DNA of 64,000 bases from Variovorax sp. OAS795. GTDB lineage: Bacteria; Pseudomonadota; Gammaproteobacteria; Burkholderiales; Burkholderiaceae_C. The notes below the pieces were generated by a model. The model did no database searches. It was not told where the DNA came from and saw only the letters and a program-made list of their open reading frames with translations. Shown here piece by piece: positions 1-7,022 of this stretch (position 1 is its first letter; the number at the start of each line of letters is the position of its first letter). The position numbers and the translations under genes are program-made. The stretch spans positions 2,728,001 to 2,792,000 of the forward strand of contig NZ_JBEPOH010000001.1 of the NCBI RefSeq assembly GCF_040546685.1, given 5' to 3'.

Positions 1-1360
1 CGATGTTCTCCAGGTCGATGGAGCCGATCCACTCGCCGCCGGACTTGATCACGTCCTTGCTGCGGTCGGTGATCTGCATGAAGCCATCGGCGTCGATGGT
101 GGACACGTCGCCGGTGGGAAACCAGCCGCCGACCAGCGGGCTGTCTGCCTCGCCCTTGAAGTAGCGCGAGAGGATCCACGGGCCGCGCACCATCAGCTCG
201 CCGGCACTGCGGCCGTCATGGGGCAGGGCGGTGCCGTCGGCGTCGACGATCTTCATCTCGACACCAAACACCGCGCGCCCCTGCTTGGACTGGATGGCCA
301 TGCGCTGTTCGGCATCGAGCGCGCGGTGCGCGGGCTTGAGCGCGCCGGCGGTGCCCAGCGGGCTCATCTCGGTCATGCCCCAGGCATGCAGCACCTGCAC
401 GCCGTGGCGCTCCTGGAAGGCGCGCATCATCGCCGGCGGGCAGGCCGAGCCGCCGACGATGGTGCGGCGCATGGTCGAGAACTTCAGGCCCTGGCTCTCG
501 ACGTGCGCCAGCAGCCCCTGCCATACGGTGGGCACGCCGGCGGAGACGGTCACGCCTTCGGACTCGAACAGCTCGTGCAGCGACTTGCCGTCGAGCGACG
601 GGCCGGGGAACACCAGCTTGGCGCCCACCATGCACGCGATGTAGGGCAGGCCCCAGGCGTTCACATGGAACATGGGCACCACCGGCAGGATGGTGTCGGC
701 GCTGGCGCAATCCAGCGCGTCGGGCAGGGCCGCGGCATAGCTGTGCAGCACCGTGGAACGGTGGCTGTACAGCACGCCCTTGGGGTTGCCGGTGGTGCCC
801 GAGGTGTAGCACAGCGACGAGGCGGTGCGCTCGTCGAAGTCCGGCCATTCGAACTGCGGCGACTGCGCCTCGAGCAGCTCTTCGTAGCACAGCAGGTTGG
901 GGACCGCCGACGACGCGGGCATGTGCGCCCGGCCGGTCATCGCAACGAAGGCCTTGACGCCGGGCACATGCGGCGCGATGGCTTCCACCAGCGGCAGGAA
1001 GCTCAGGTCGAAGCACAGCACGCGGTCTTCGGCATGGTCCACGATCCAGCGCACCTGGTCCGGGTGCAGGCGCGGATTCAGCGTGTGCAGCACGGCGCCC
1101 GAGCCGGAGACCGCGTAGTACAGCTCCATGTGGCGGTAGCCGTTCCAGGCCAGCGTGGCCACGCGGTCGCCCCCCGCCACGCCCAGTGCCGCGAGTGCGT
1201 TGGCGAGCCGGCGCGCGCGCTGGCCGAGTGCGCGGTAGGTGGTGCGATGCAGGTCGCCTTCGACGCGGCGCGAGACGATCTCCTGTTCGCCGTGCTGGGT
1301 TTCGGCGTGCGTGAGCAGCGAGGAGATCAGCAGCGGCCGATCCATCATCAATCCGTTCAT
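1..1360 (-). CDS. Long-chain fatty-acid/aromatic acid CoA ligase, AMP-binding (C-terminus beyond window)
   Basis: This is an adenylate-forming acyl-CoA synthetase that activates a carboxylic acid with ATP and CoA. The reading frame starts at the ATG whose complement is 1358-1360 and stays open to base 1, so about 453 residues are present and the C-terminal lid domain is missing. The AMP-binding P-loop reads [11 protein letters not shown] at about residues 185-195. Later come the motifs [12 protein letters not shown] and GWFPTGDV, then [16 protein letters not shown] near the edge. The last is typical of the medium/long-chain FadD-like group. It is the last visible gene of the minus-strand block and starts 32 bases after the quinone oxidoreductase. 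The substrate cannot be read from sequence. Context suggests an acid made by the upstream dioxygenase and BKACE enzymes, which is inference. Confidence 0.93.
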   Translation of the reverse strand, partial: MNGLMMDRPLLISSLLTHAETQHGEQEIVSRRVEGDLHRTTYRALGQRARRLANALAALGVAGGDRVATLAWNGYRHMELYYAVSGSGAVLHTLNPRLHPDQVRWIVDHAEDRVLCFDLSFLPLVEAIAPHVPGVKAFVAMTGRAHMPASSAVPNLLCYEELLEAQSPQFEWPDFDERTASSLCYTSGTTGNPKGVLYSHRSTVLHSYAAALPDALDCASADTILPVVPMFHVNAWGLPYIACMVGAKLVFPGPSLDGKSLHELFESEGVTVSAGVPTVWQGLLAHVESQGLKFSTMRRTIVGGSACPPAMMRAFQERHGVQVLHAWGMTEMSPLGTAGALKPAHRALDAEQRMAIQSKQGRAVFGVEMKIVDADGTALPHDGRSAGELMVRGPWILSRYFKGEADSPLVGGWFPTGDVSTIDADGFMQITDRSKDVIKSGGEWIGSIDLENI

Positions 1361-1392
1361 GGGAGGCTCTTTGTGGGTTCGTTGTTCTTCGA

Positions 1393-2364
1393 TCAGGGCA
1401 CGAGCACGGTGGCGCCCGTGGTCTTGCGGCCTTCGAGCGCGCGGTGCGCCTCGGCCGCGTCGGCGAGTGCGAAGCTCTGCTGCGGCTCGCTCACGATGCG
1501 CCCGGCCAGCACATGGCCGAACAGCTCGCCAGCCATGGCCAGCATGTGCGGGCGCGGATGGATGTAGTGCACCATCGCCGGCCGCGTGAGCCAGATCGAG
1601 CCCTTGGCGGCCAGCACCTGCGAATCGATGACCACGGCACCCGACGAGGTGCCGTTGCTTACCAGCGTGCCGCGCGGCTGCAGGCAGTCGAGCGAGGCTT
1701 CCAGCGTGTCCTTGCCGACCGAGTCGTACACCACCGGCACGCCCTTGCCGCCGGTGATCTCGCGCACGCGCTCGGCGATGTTCTCGCGCGAGGTCACGAT
1801 GGCGTGGGTGCAGCCGGCGGCCTTGGCAATGGCGGCCTTCTCGTCGGTGCTGACGGTGCCGATCATGGTGACGCCCATCGCGCGGGCCCACTGGCAGGCG
1901 ATCAGGCCGACGCCGCCAGCCGCGGCGTGGTAGAGGATGGTCTCGCCGCCCTGCAGCGGATAGACCTGGCGGAACAGGTACTGCGCCGTCATGCCCTTCA
2001 TCATCAGCGTGGCGGCGGTGCGGTCCGAGATGCCATCGGGCAGCGGAATGAGCACGTCGGCCGGCATCACGCGCACCTGCGCATACGCACCCTGCGGACC
2101 CATCAGGTAGCCCACGCGGTCGCCCACGCGGATGTCGGTGACGCCGGGCCCCACGGCCTCGACCACGCCCACGGCGTCGGAGCCCAGGCCATTGGGCAGG
2201 GCGAGCGGATAGCGCCCGGTGCGAAAGTAGATGTCGATGAAGTTGACCGCGATGAGGTTGTGGCGCACGCGCGCCTGGCCGGGGCCGGGCTCGCCGACCT
2301 CGACGTCCTGGAGCTTCAGCACGTCGGGACCGCCGGTTTCATGGAATCGGATGGCTTGGGGCAT
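1393..2364 (-). CDS. NADPH:quinone oxidoreductase (zinc-free MDR family)
   Basis: A 323-residue medium-chain dehydrogenase/reductase of the quinone oxidoreductase (QOR/Qor) class. It should reduce quinones or alpha,beta-unsaturated carbonyl compounds with NADPH in the cytoplasm. The protein opens with MPQAIRFHETGGPDVLKL, a typical QOR N-terminus, and carries the Rossmann glycine motif AAAGGVGLIACQWA at about residue 150. The zinc-ligand loop of alcohol dehydrogenases is not evident. The frame is open further upstream, but homology begins at the ATG at 2364. That start lies 23 bases after the preceding Bug gene, so the two are probably cotranscribed. Quinone reductase against enoyl reductase cannot be settled from sequence. 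Confidence 0.93.
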   Translation of the reverse strand: MPQAIRFHETGGPDVLKLQDVEVGEPGPGQARVRHNLIAVNFIDIYFRTGRYPLALPNGLGSDAVGVVEAVGPGVTDIRVGDRVGYLMGPQGAYAQVRVMPADVLIPLPDGISDRTAATLMMKGMTAQYLFRQVYPLQGGETILYHAAAGGVGLIACQWARAMGVTMIGTVSTDEKAAIAKAAGCTHAIVTSRENIAERVREITGGKGVPVVYDSVGKDTLEASLDCLQPRGTLVSNGTSSGAVVIDSQVLAAKGSIWLTRPAMVHYIHPRPHMLAMAGELFGHVLAGRIVSEPQQSFALADAAEAHRALEGRKTTGATVLVP

Positions 2365-2387
2365 GGTGTTTCTTCCTTGCGCGGTGA

Positions 2388-3359
2388 TCAGTTGAGCTGG
2401 ATGCCGAAGGTCTTCACGATCTCGGCGTTGCGTGCGTGCTCTTCGCGCAGCTCGGCGGCGGCCTGCGCCAGCGAACGCGGACCGACAGGTTCGAAGCCGG
2501 CGCTCACGAGGCGGCCGCGGAAGGCCGGCGTCGCGGCGATCTTCTCGAGCACCGCGTGGATCTTTTCCGTCAGCGCGGGAGACATCTGCGACGAGGCGAT
2601 CACGCCAGTCCAGTTGCTGAAGTCCAGGTCGGGGTAGCCGATCTCGGCCATGGTGGGCACGTTGGGGAAGTCGGGCAGGCGCGTCTTGTAGGCCACGGCC
2701 AGCAGGCGCACACGCCCGCCCGCGACCAGGTTCTTCGAGGTGACCGTGCCGTCGAACATGAGCGGGATCTGCCCGCCCATGACTTGCGCCAGCGCAGGTG
2801 CCGAGCCGGCGAAGGGCACGTGCTGCATGTCCAGCTGCGCCTTCTGGTTCAGGATTGCACCCGCGTAGTGGGAGGCTGTGCCCGCGCTGTACGAGGCGAT
2901 CGAGACCTGCCCCGGATGCGCCTTCACGTAGGCGATGGCCTCCTTGGCGTCCTTGGCCGGAAACTGCGGCGCCGCGATGAACAGCAGCGCCGAGCGCGCC
3001 ATGATGCCGATCGGCTTCACGTCCTTCAGCGGGTCGAAGCCGGTCTTCAGCACATGGGGAATCTCGGACAGCACGTTGCTGGCCGTCACCATCAGCGTCT
3101 GACCGTCGGCCGGTTGCGAGAGCACGTACTTGACGGCGATCGCGCCGCCCGCGCCCGGCTTGTTCTCGACCACCACGGGCTGCTTGATTTCTTGCGACAG
3201 CTGGTCGCCGATGATTCGCGCGATGACATCGATGGTGCCGCCGGGCGGCGCCGGCACGATCAGGCGCACCGGCTTGTCGGTGAACGCGAGGCCGGCCGGC
3301 GCGTACAGCGCAGCGGCAATGGCCATCGTCAGGGAAGCGAGGCGCGAGAAGCGTGTCAT
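2388..3359 (-). CDS. Tripartite tricarboxylate transporter receptor (Bug family), periplasmic
   Basis: A 323-residue extracytoplasmic solute receptor of the Bug/TctC family. It starts MTRFSRLASLTMAIAAAL, a Sec signal peptide ending near AFA. The mature protein begins with the family pattern KPVRLIVPAPPGGTIDVIARI, followed by NKPGAGGAIA. Bug proteins bind carboxylates, often aromatic or dicarboxylic acids, and deliver them to TctA/TctB membrane subunits. Neither subunit is encoded in this window. The start at 3359 is fixed by the signal peptide, although the frame stays open upstream. It follows another Bug gene by 47 bases and precedes the quinone oxidoreductase by 23. Confidence 0.95.
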   Translation of the reverse strand: MTRFSRLASLTMAIAAALYAPAGLAFTDKPVRLIVPAPPGGTIDVIARIIGDQLSQEIKQPVVVENKPGAGGAIAVKYVLSQPADGQTLMVTASNVLSEIPHVLKTGFDPLKDVKPIGIMARSALLFIAAPQFPAKDAKEAIAYVKAHPGQVSIASYSAGTASHYAGAILNQKAQLDMQHVPFAGSAPALAQVMGGQIPLMFDGTVTSKNLVAGGRVRLLAVAYKTRLPDFPNVPTMAEIGYPDLDFSNWTGVIASSQMSPALTEKIHAVLEKIAATPAFRGRLVSAGFEPVGPRSLAQAAAELREEHARNAEIVKTFGIQLN

Positions 3360-3406
3360 GGGAGTGCCTGGAGAAAGATGAATGAAGGAAAGGCCGTTGC
3401 CGCGGC

Positions 3407-4417
3407 TCAGGACTTGTCGCCGATCGCGCGCAGGACCTGTCCGGTGTGTTCGTGGTCGCGCCTGAGCGCCTGGCGCCAGGCTTCGAGGCTCTGCGTCGGG
3501 CTGGCCGTGTCCATGCCCAGCGCCTGGAGCTGTTCGCGCACCGCGGTCGAGGCCACGGCCTTGAGCAGCTCGGCACGCAGCTTGTCGCGGATGTCGGCGG
3601 GTACGTCGGGCGTGGACCACACGCCCGTTCCCATGGTCTGGGTGAGTCCTGCATAGCCCAGCTCGGCGAGCGTGGGCACGTCCGGCAGGAAGGGCGAGCG
3701 CGCGGGCGACGTCACGGCCAGCGGGCGCAGCTTGCCACCCTTGATCAGGGGCAGCGACGTGCCCATGCCGTCGAACATGAACTGGACCTGGCCGCCCATG
3801 ACGTCGACCAGTGCGGGCGGCGAACCCTTGTAGCCCGCGTGTTCCATGTCCAGGCCTGCGGCCTTGTTGAACTGCATGCCCTCGATGTGCGAGAGCGAGC
3901 CCTGGCTGTAGGAAGCGTAGGCGGTCTTGCCCGGACGCGCCTTGATGTAGCCCACCATCTCGGCGACGCTGCGGATCGGCAGGCGCGGATCGACCACCAG
4001 CACCAGCGCCACCTTGGCCACCTCGGCGACCGGTGCCAGGTCCTTGAACACGTCGAAGCGGAACTTGTAGCTGTGCGGCGCTTCGGTCACCAGCGAGTTG
4101 GGCGAGAGCACGAAGGTGTAGCCGTCACGCGGCGCCGACAGCATGGCTTCCACCGCGAGGATGCCTCCGGCGCCCGGCTTGTTGTCCACCACCACGGCCT
4201 GGCCCGTGCCTGCGCGCAGGCTCTCGCCGAAGGTGCGCGCGATCATGTCCGAAGCGCCGCCGGCCGGCGCCGGCACTAGCAGCCGGATCGGCCGGTTCGG
4301 CCAGGCGGTGCCCTGCGCGCGGGCGCCGGCGCCGGCCCAGGCGGAAAGCAGTGCCAGCACGCAGGCGCGGCGCGAGAGATGCGGTGCGGGTGTGGTCATC
4401 GTGGTGATCCTGGTCAT
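3407..4417 (-). CDS. Tripartite tricarboxylate transporter receptor (Bug family), periplasmic
   Basis: A 336-residue Bug/TctC-type solute receptor with a signal sequence (SRRACVLALLSAWAGAGARA). The mature start is NRPIRLLVPAPAGGASDMIAR, with the second family motif NKPGAGGILA. The start at 4417 lies 7 bases after the preceding gene. An internal ATG at 4399 (MTTPAPHL) is better placed behind AGGATCACCACG and could be the true start; it would shorten the n-region by six residues. The SRRACVL stretch has a twin-arginine look, but this is not decisive. It forms a tandem pair with the next Bug gene, which differs clearly in sequence, so this is not a recent duplication. Confidence 0.94.
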   Translation of the reverse strand: MTRITTMTTPAPHLSRRACVLALLSAWAGAGARAQGTAWPNRPIRLLVPAPAGGASDMIARTFGESLRAGTGQAVVVDNKPGAGGILAVEAMLSAPRDGYTFVLSPNSLVTEAPHSYKFRFDVFKDLAPVAEVAKVALVLVVDPRLPIRSVAEMVGYIKARPGKTAYASYSQGSLSHIEGMQFNKAAGLDMEHAGYKGSPPALVDVMGGQVQFMFDGMGTSLPLIKGGKLRPLAVTSPARSPFLPDVPTLAELGYAGLTQTMGTGVWSTPDVPADIRDKLRAELLKAVASTAVREQLQALGMDTASPTQSLEAWRQALRRDHEHTGQVLRAIGDKS

Positions 4418-4424
4418 GGTCCGT

Positions 4425-4823
4425 TCAGCCTTCGCTCTCGTCGCCGAAGAGGCTGCGCCGGTGCTTTTCCATTTCTTCCACCAGGATCGGCGCGCCCAGG
4501 CTCATGGTGTGCAGCCCGAGCGTGGCGGTGAGCTGCAGCACGGCCGTGATCTGCTCGGGCGTCACGCCCAGCGCCAGCGCGCGGCGGATGTGGCGCCGCA
4601 CGCCCGGGCCGTACATGTGCGTCACCGAGGCATCGACGGCAATGGCCAGCATCTCGAAGGTCTTGGGGTCGATGACGCCGGCGTTCAGCGGGGCGCTGAC
4701 CATGGCCATGAATTTCTCGGTCCAGTCGGCGTCGAGCTCGGCCATCGGCTGCCAGTCCTGGTTCCATTGGCCGGCTTCGCGCATGGCGTCGCAGATCGGC
4801 GTGACGGGGGTGTCGTTGGGCAT
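4425..4823 (-). CDS. Carboxymuconolactone decarboxylase / AhpD-like family protein
   Basis: A 132-residue all-helical protein of the carboxymuconolactone decarboxylase (CMD) superfamily. The segment DPKTFEMLAIAVDASVTHMYGPGVRRHIRRALALGVTPEQI matches the CMD core (seen in translation, about residues 50-90). AhpD-type members carry a CxxC pair. Here no CxxC is present: that position reads DASVTHMYG, so a peroxidase role is unlikely. True PcaC decarboxylates gamma-carboxymuconolactone in the protocatechuate pathway. Whether this protein does so is unknown. It sits between the BKACE gene (21 bases upstream) and a Bug gene (7 bases downstream), clearly within one operon. Confidence 0.88.
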   Translation of the reverse strand: MPNDTPVTPICDAMREAGQWNQDWQPMAELDADWTEKFMAMVSAPLNAGVIDPKTFEMLAIAVDASVTHMYGPGVRRHIRRALALGVTPEQITAVLQLTATLGLHTMSLGAPILVEEMEKHRRSLFGDESEG

Positions 4824-4844
4824 CGTGCGTCCTCGGTGCCGCGC

Positions 4845-5903
4845 TCAGGCGGCCTTGCGCAGGAAGCCCTGCTGGGCGCCCGCGCGGTTGGGGGCGAATC
4901 CGTTGGCCAGCAGCGTTTCCTCGACGGTGTCGTAGAAGACACCGATCTTGGAGATGTCGCGCGCCTCTTGCGCCGTTGCGATCGGGCGGCCGAACTCGCG
5001 CGAGATGCGCACCAGCTGCTCGACCTGCTTCACCGTGCCCATCTTCTCGGAGCGCGACTGGTTCCAGATGTTGTCCTCGATGCCGCAACGCACGTGCAGG
5101 CCCATGGCGATGCCCATCATGTTCACGGGCAGCACGTTGCGCATGGAGCTTTCCACCGTGAGCACCGCGCCGTCCGGCACCGCGCGCACGAAGTTGGCGA
5201 GGCTGTAGATGTTGGGCACGTCCATGCCGCCGCCGATGGCCACCCAGTTCATCACCAGCGGGCCCTTGTAGACGCCGCGGCGCATCAGCCGCTCGACCGA
5301 GTCGAAGCTGTTGATGTTGTAGCACTGGAAGGCGCTCTGGATGCCCGCCTTGCTGAGGCGGCGGATGTGTTCCTCGGCCCAGCCCGGCTGCGCGGGCACC
5401 GTCATCTCCTTGTAGGCGCGGTAGACCTCGGGGTCTTCCATCGAGGTGCCCTTGGTGTCGGCGTCGTCCCAGTGCTCGACCACGTTCATCTGCGAGGTGT
5501 TGATGGTCACCGTCACCTGGTCGGGCTTGGGGTCGAGCTCGGCCAGCATGTGGCGCGTGTCGTCGGACAGCCACTTGGCGGCCGCGCCTTCGCTCTCGGG
5601 CGCGAAGCTGATCGAGCCGCCGACCTGGATGATCATCTCGGGCACGGCCTTGCGCACACCGGCGATCAGCTCGTTGAACTTGGACAGCCGCTTGCTGCCC
5701 TTGCCGTCGAGTTCGCGCACATGCAGGTGCAGCACCGTCGCGCCGGCGTTGTAGCAGTCCACCGCCTTCTGGATCTGCTCGGCCATCGTGACGGGAATGT
5801 CCTCTGGAAAATCGCCGGGCACCCACGAAGGCGCATAGGGCGCGGCGGTGATGACCAGCGGCTGCTGGTGCTCGGGAAACAGGTGGCCGTCGAGAAAATT
5901 CAT
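4845..5903 (-). CDS. BKACE-family beta-keto acid cleavage enzyme (DUF849)
   Basis: A 352-residue TIM-barrel enzyme of the 3-keto-5-aminohexanoate cleavage enzyme family. Members condense a beta-keto acid with acetyl-CoA, releasing acetoacetate and a new acyl-CoA, with a zinc ion. The family hallmarks are visible: PLVITAAPYAP near the N-terminus, GATVLHLHVRELDGKG at about 55-70 with the zinc-type His-x-His pair, and a C-terminal GFAPNRAGAQQGFLR. The start at 5903 is the ATG after the pyrimidine-rich leader; an open frame runs further upstream but lacks homology. It lies between a 2-oxoglutarate dioxygenase gene and a CMD-family gene. The substrate is not predictable by eye. Confidence 0.9.
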   Translation of the reverse strand: MNFLDGHLFPEHQQPLVITAAPYAPSWVPGDFPEDIPVTMAEQIQKAVDCYNAGATVLHLHVRELDGKGSKRLSKFNELIAGVRKAVPEMIIQVGGSISFAPESEGAAAKWLSDDTRHMLAELDPKPDQVTVTINTSQMNVVEHWDDADTKGTSMEDPEVYRAYKEMTVPAQPGWAEEHIRRLSKAGIQSAFQCYNINSFDSVERLMRRGVYKGPLVMNWVAIGGGMDVPNIYSLANFVRAVPDGAVLTVESSMRNVLPVNMMGIAMGLHVRCGIEDNIWNQSRSEKMGTVKQVEQLVRISREFGRPIATAQEARDISKIGVFYDTVEETLLANGFAPNRAGAQQGFLRKAA

Positions 5904-5928
5904 GGCAGGGACCTCGGTAGAACTGGAA

Positions 5929-5952
5929 GGAAGAGAGGAAGAGAGGAAGAGG
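5929..5952. repeat. Three tandem copies of an 8-bp unit
   Basis: GGAAGAGA, GGAAGAGA and GGAAGAGG follow each other without a gap. On the minus strand this forms a CU-rich tract in the leader of the BKACE gene, ending 25 bases before its ATG at 5903. A short tandem repeat like this can change copy number by slippage, but it lies outside coding DNA. Confidence 0.75.
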
Positions 5953-5953
5953 A

Positions 5954-5969
5954 GGGCGCGGCGGCGCCC
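5954..5969 (-). terminator. GC hairpin followed by a pyrimidine tract, possible weak terminator
   Basis: GGGCGC (5954-5959) pairs with GCGCCC (5964-5969) across a four-base loop, immediately after the dioxygenase stop codon at 5972. On the minus strand the stem is followed by a CU-rich stretch (the 8-bp repeats). It resembles an intrinsic terminator or attenuator between the dioxygenase and BKACE genes, but it lacks a pure U run. Confidence 0.4.
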
Positions 5970-5971
5970 GC

Positions 5972-6880
5972 TCAGAAAACCGCGTCGCCGGCGATGCCCG
6001 CGCGTTCCATCTTTCGATGGCAGGGCGGGTAGTCCATGACGGCGTAGTGCTGGGTCGACCGGTTGTCCCACATGGCGACGTCGCCCGGCTGCCAGCGCCA
6101 GCGCACCTGGTACTCGGGGATCTGGGCCTGGCTCACGAGGTAGGCGAGCAGCATGGCGGCGCCGGGCTGGAAGTCCTGCCCGTAGCGCACGTTGGCCGGC
6201 GTGTGGAAGTTGGTGAAGTGGGTGGTGAAGCCGTTGACGAACAGGATCTTCTCGCCCGTGTCGGGGTGGGTGCGCACCACCGGGTGCTCGGCGTCGGGGA
6301 ACTGGGCCTTGAGCGCCAGGCGCTTCTCGGCCGGCATCGCGGCGCCGAAGGTGGCCTCGATGCTGTGGCGCGCGCGCAGCCCCGCAATCTGCTGCTGGAT
6401 GTGCGCGGGCAGCTTCTCGAAGGCCAGCGCCATGTTGGCCCACATCGTGTCGCCGCCGACCGGCGGGCATTCGACGCAGCGCAGCACGCAGCCGAAGGGC
6501 GGCTTCTCGCGCCAGGTGGCGTCGGTGTGCCAGCTGTTCTCGTAGCGGTCGACCGGCGTGTCGGGATTCTTGTAGATGCGCACCAGCCCCGGGTGCTCGG
6601 GATCGCTGCCGACCACCGGGTGGTCCTCGAGCTGGCCGAAGTGGCGGGCGAAGGAGACGTGCTCGGCGCGCGTGAGTTCCTGCTGGCGGAAGAACAGCAC
6701 CTTGTGCCTGACCAGCAGCGTGCGGATCTCGGCCGCCAGGCCGGCATCGCGCGAGGCATCGGCCAGCGACACCTGGCGCAGTTCCGCGCCAATGGCGCAG
6801 GTCACGGGGTGGACCTGGATGCCGCGCGTCAGCGCGGCGGGTGCCTCGTTCGAGAGGCCTGTCGGGATCGTGGAAGCCAT
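5972..6880 (-). CDS. TauD/TfdA-family 2-oxoglutarate- and Fe(II)-dependent dioxygenase
   Basis: A 302-residue dioxygenase that hydroxylates its substrate while decarboxylating 2-oxoglutarate. The iron facial triad is visible: His118 and Asp120 in SWHTDATW, and His277 in DNRSTQHYAVMDY. Arg292 lies 15 residues later, where TauD/TfdA bind the 2-oxoglutarate carboxylate. The start at 6880 is chosen because CCAGGAGACAAGACC precedes the ATG; an open frame continues upstream without homology. Family members act on taurine, sulfate esters or aryloxyacetates such as 2,4-D. The downstream BKACE, CMD and CoA-ligase genes suggest carbon use rather than sulfur release, but this is inference. Confidence 0.94.
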   Translation of the reverse strand: MASTIPTGLSNEAPAALTRGIQVHPVTCAIGAELRQVSLADASRDAGLAAEIRTLLVRHKVLFFRQQELTRAEHVSFARHFGQLEDHPVVGSDPEHPGLVRIYKNPDTPVDRYENSWHTDATWREKPPFGCVLRCVECPPVGGDTMWANMALAFEKLPAHIQQQIAGLRARHSIEATFGAAMPAEKRLALKAQFPDAEHPVVRTHPDTGEKILFVNGFTTHFTNFHTPANVRYGQDFQPGAAMLLAYLVSQAQIPEYQVRWRWQPGDVAMWDNRSTQHYAVMDYPPCHRKMERAGIAGDAVF

Positions 6881-6964
6881 GGTCTTGTCTCCTGGTGCCG
6901 GTCTTGGGATGCCGCTTGTGGGCGGTGACCGTGCTTGGGGCCAAGAATAGGCCGCCATCGCTTT

Positions 6965-6998
6965 GCGCGCCCCCTCCTCGTGGGAGGGGATGGCGCGC
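6965..6998. other. Strong GC hairpin between the LuxR and dioxygenase genes
   Basis: GCGCGCC (6965-6971) and CCCTCC (6972-6977) pair with GGAGGG (6983-6988) and GGCGCGC (6992-6998), with a three-base bulge and a TCGTG loop. It lies in the 142-base gap downstream of the LuxR-type gene. Neither strand has a following T run, so it is not a textbook Rho-independent terminator. It may reduce read-through or protect an mRNA end. Confidence 0.5.
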
Positions 6999-7022
6999 CA
7001 GGAGGGGAGGGAGAACCCTTGC

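Noticed and set aside
2388..4417. Tandem Bug genes as a recent duplication
   Set aside because: Signal peptides and core motifs differ clearly (PAPPGGTIDV against PAPAGGASDM), so they are old paralogues.
4425..4823. CMD-family gene as an AhpD peroxidase
   Set aside because: The CxxC redox pair is missing.
6965..6998. Hairpin after the LuxR-type gene as a Rho-independent terminator
   Set aside because: The stem is strong, but neither strand has a following U run, so I list it only as a hairpin.
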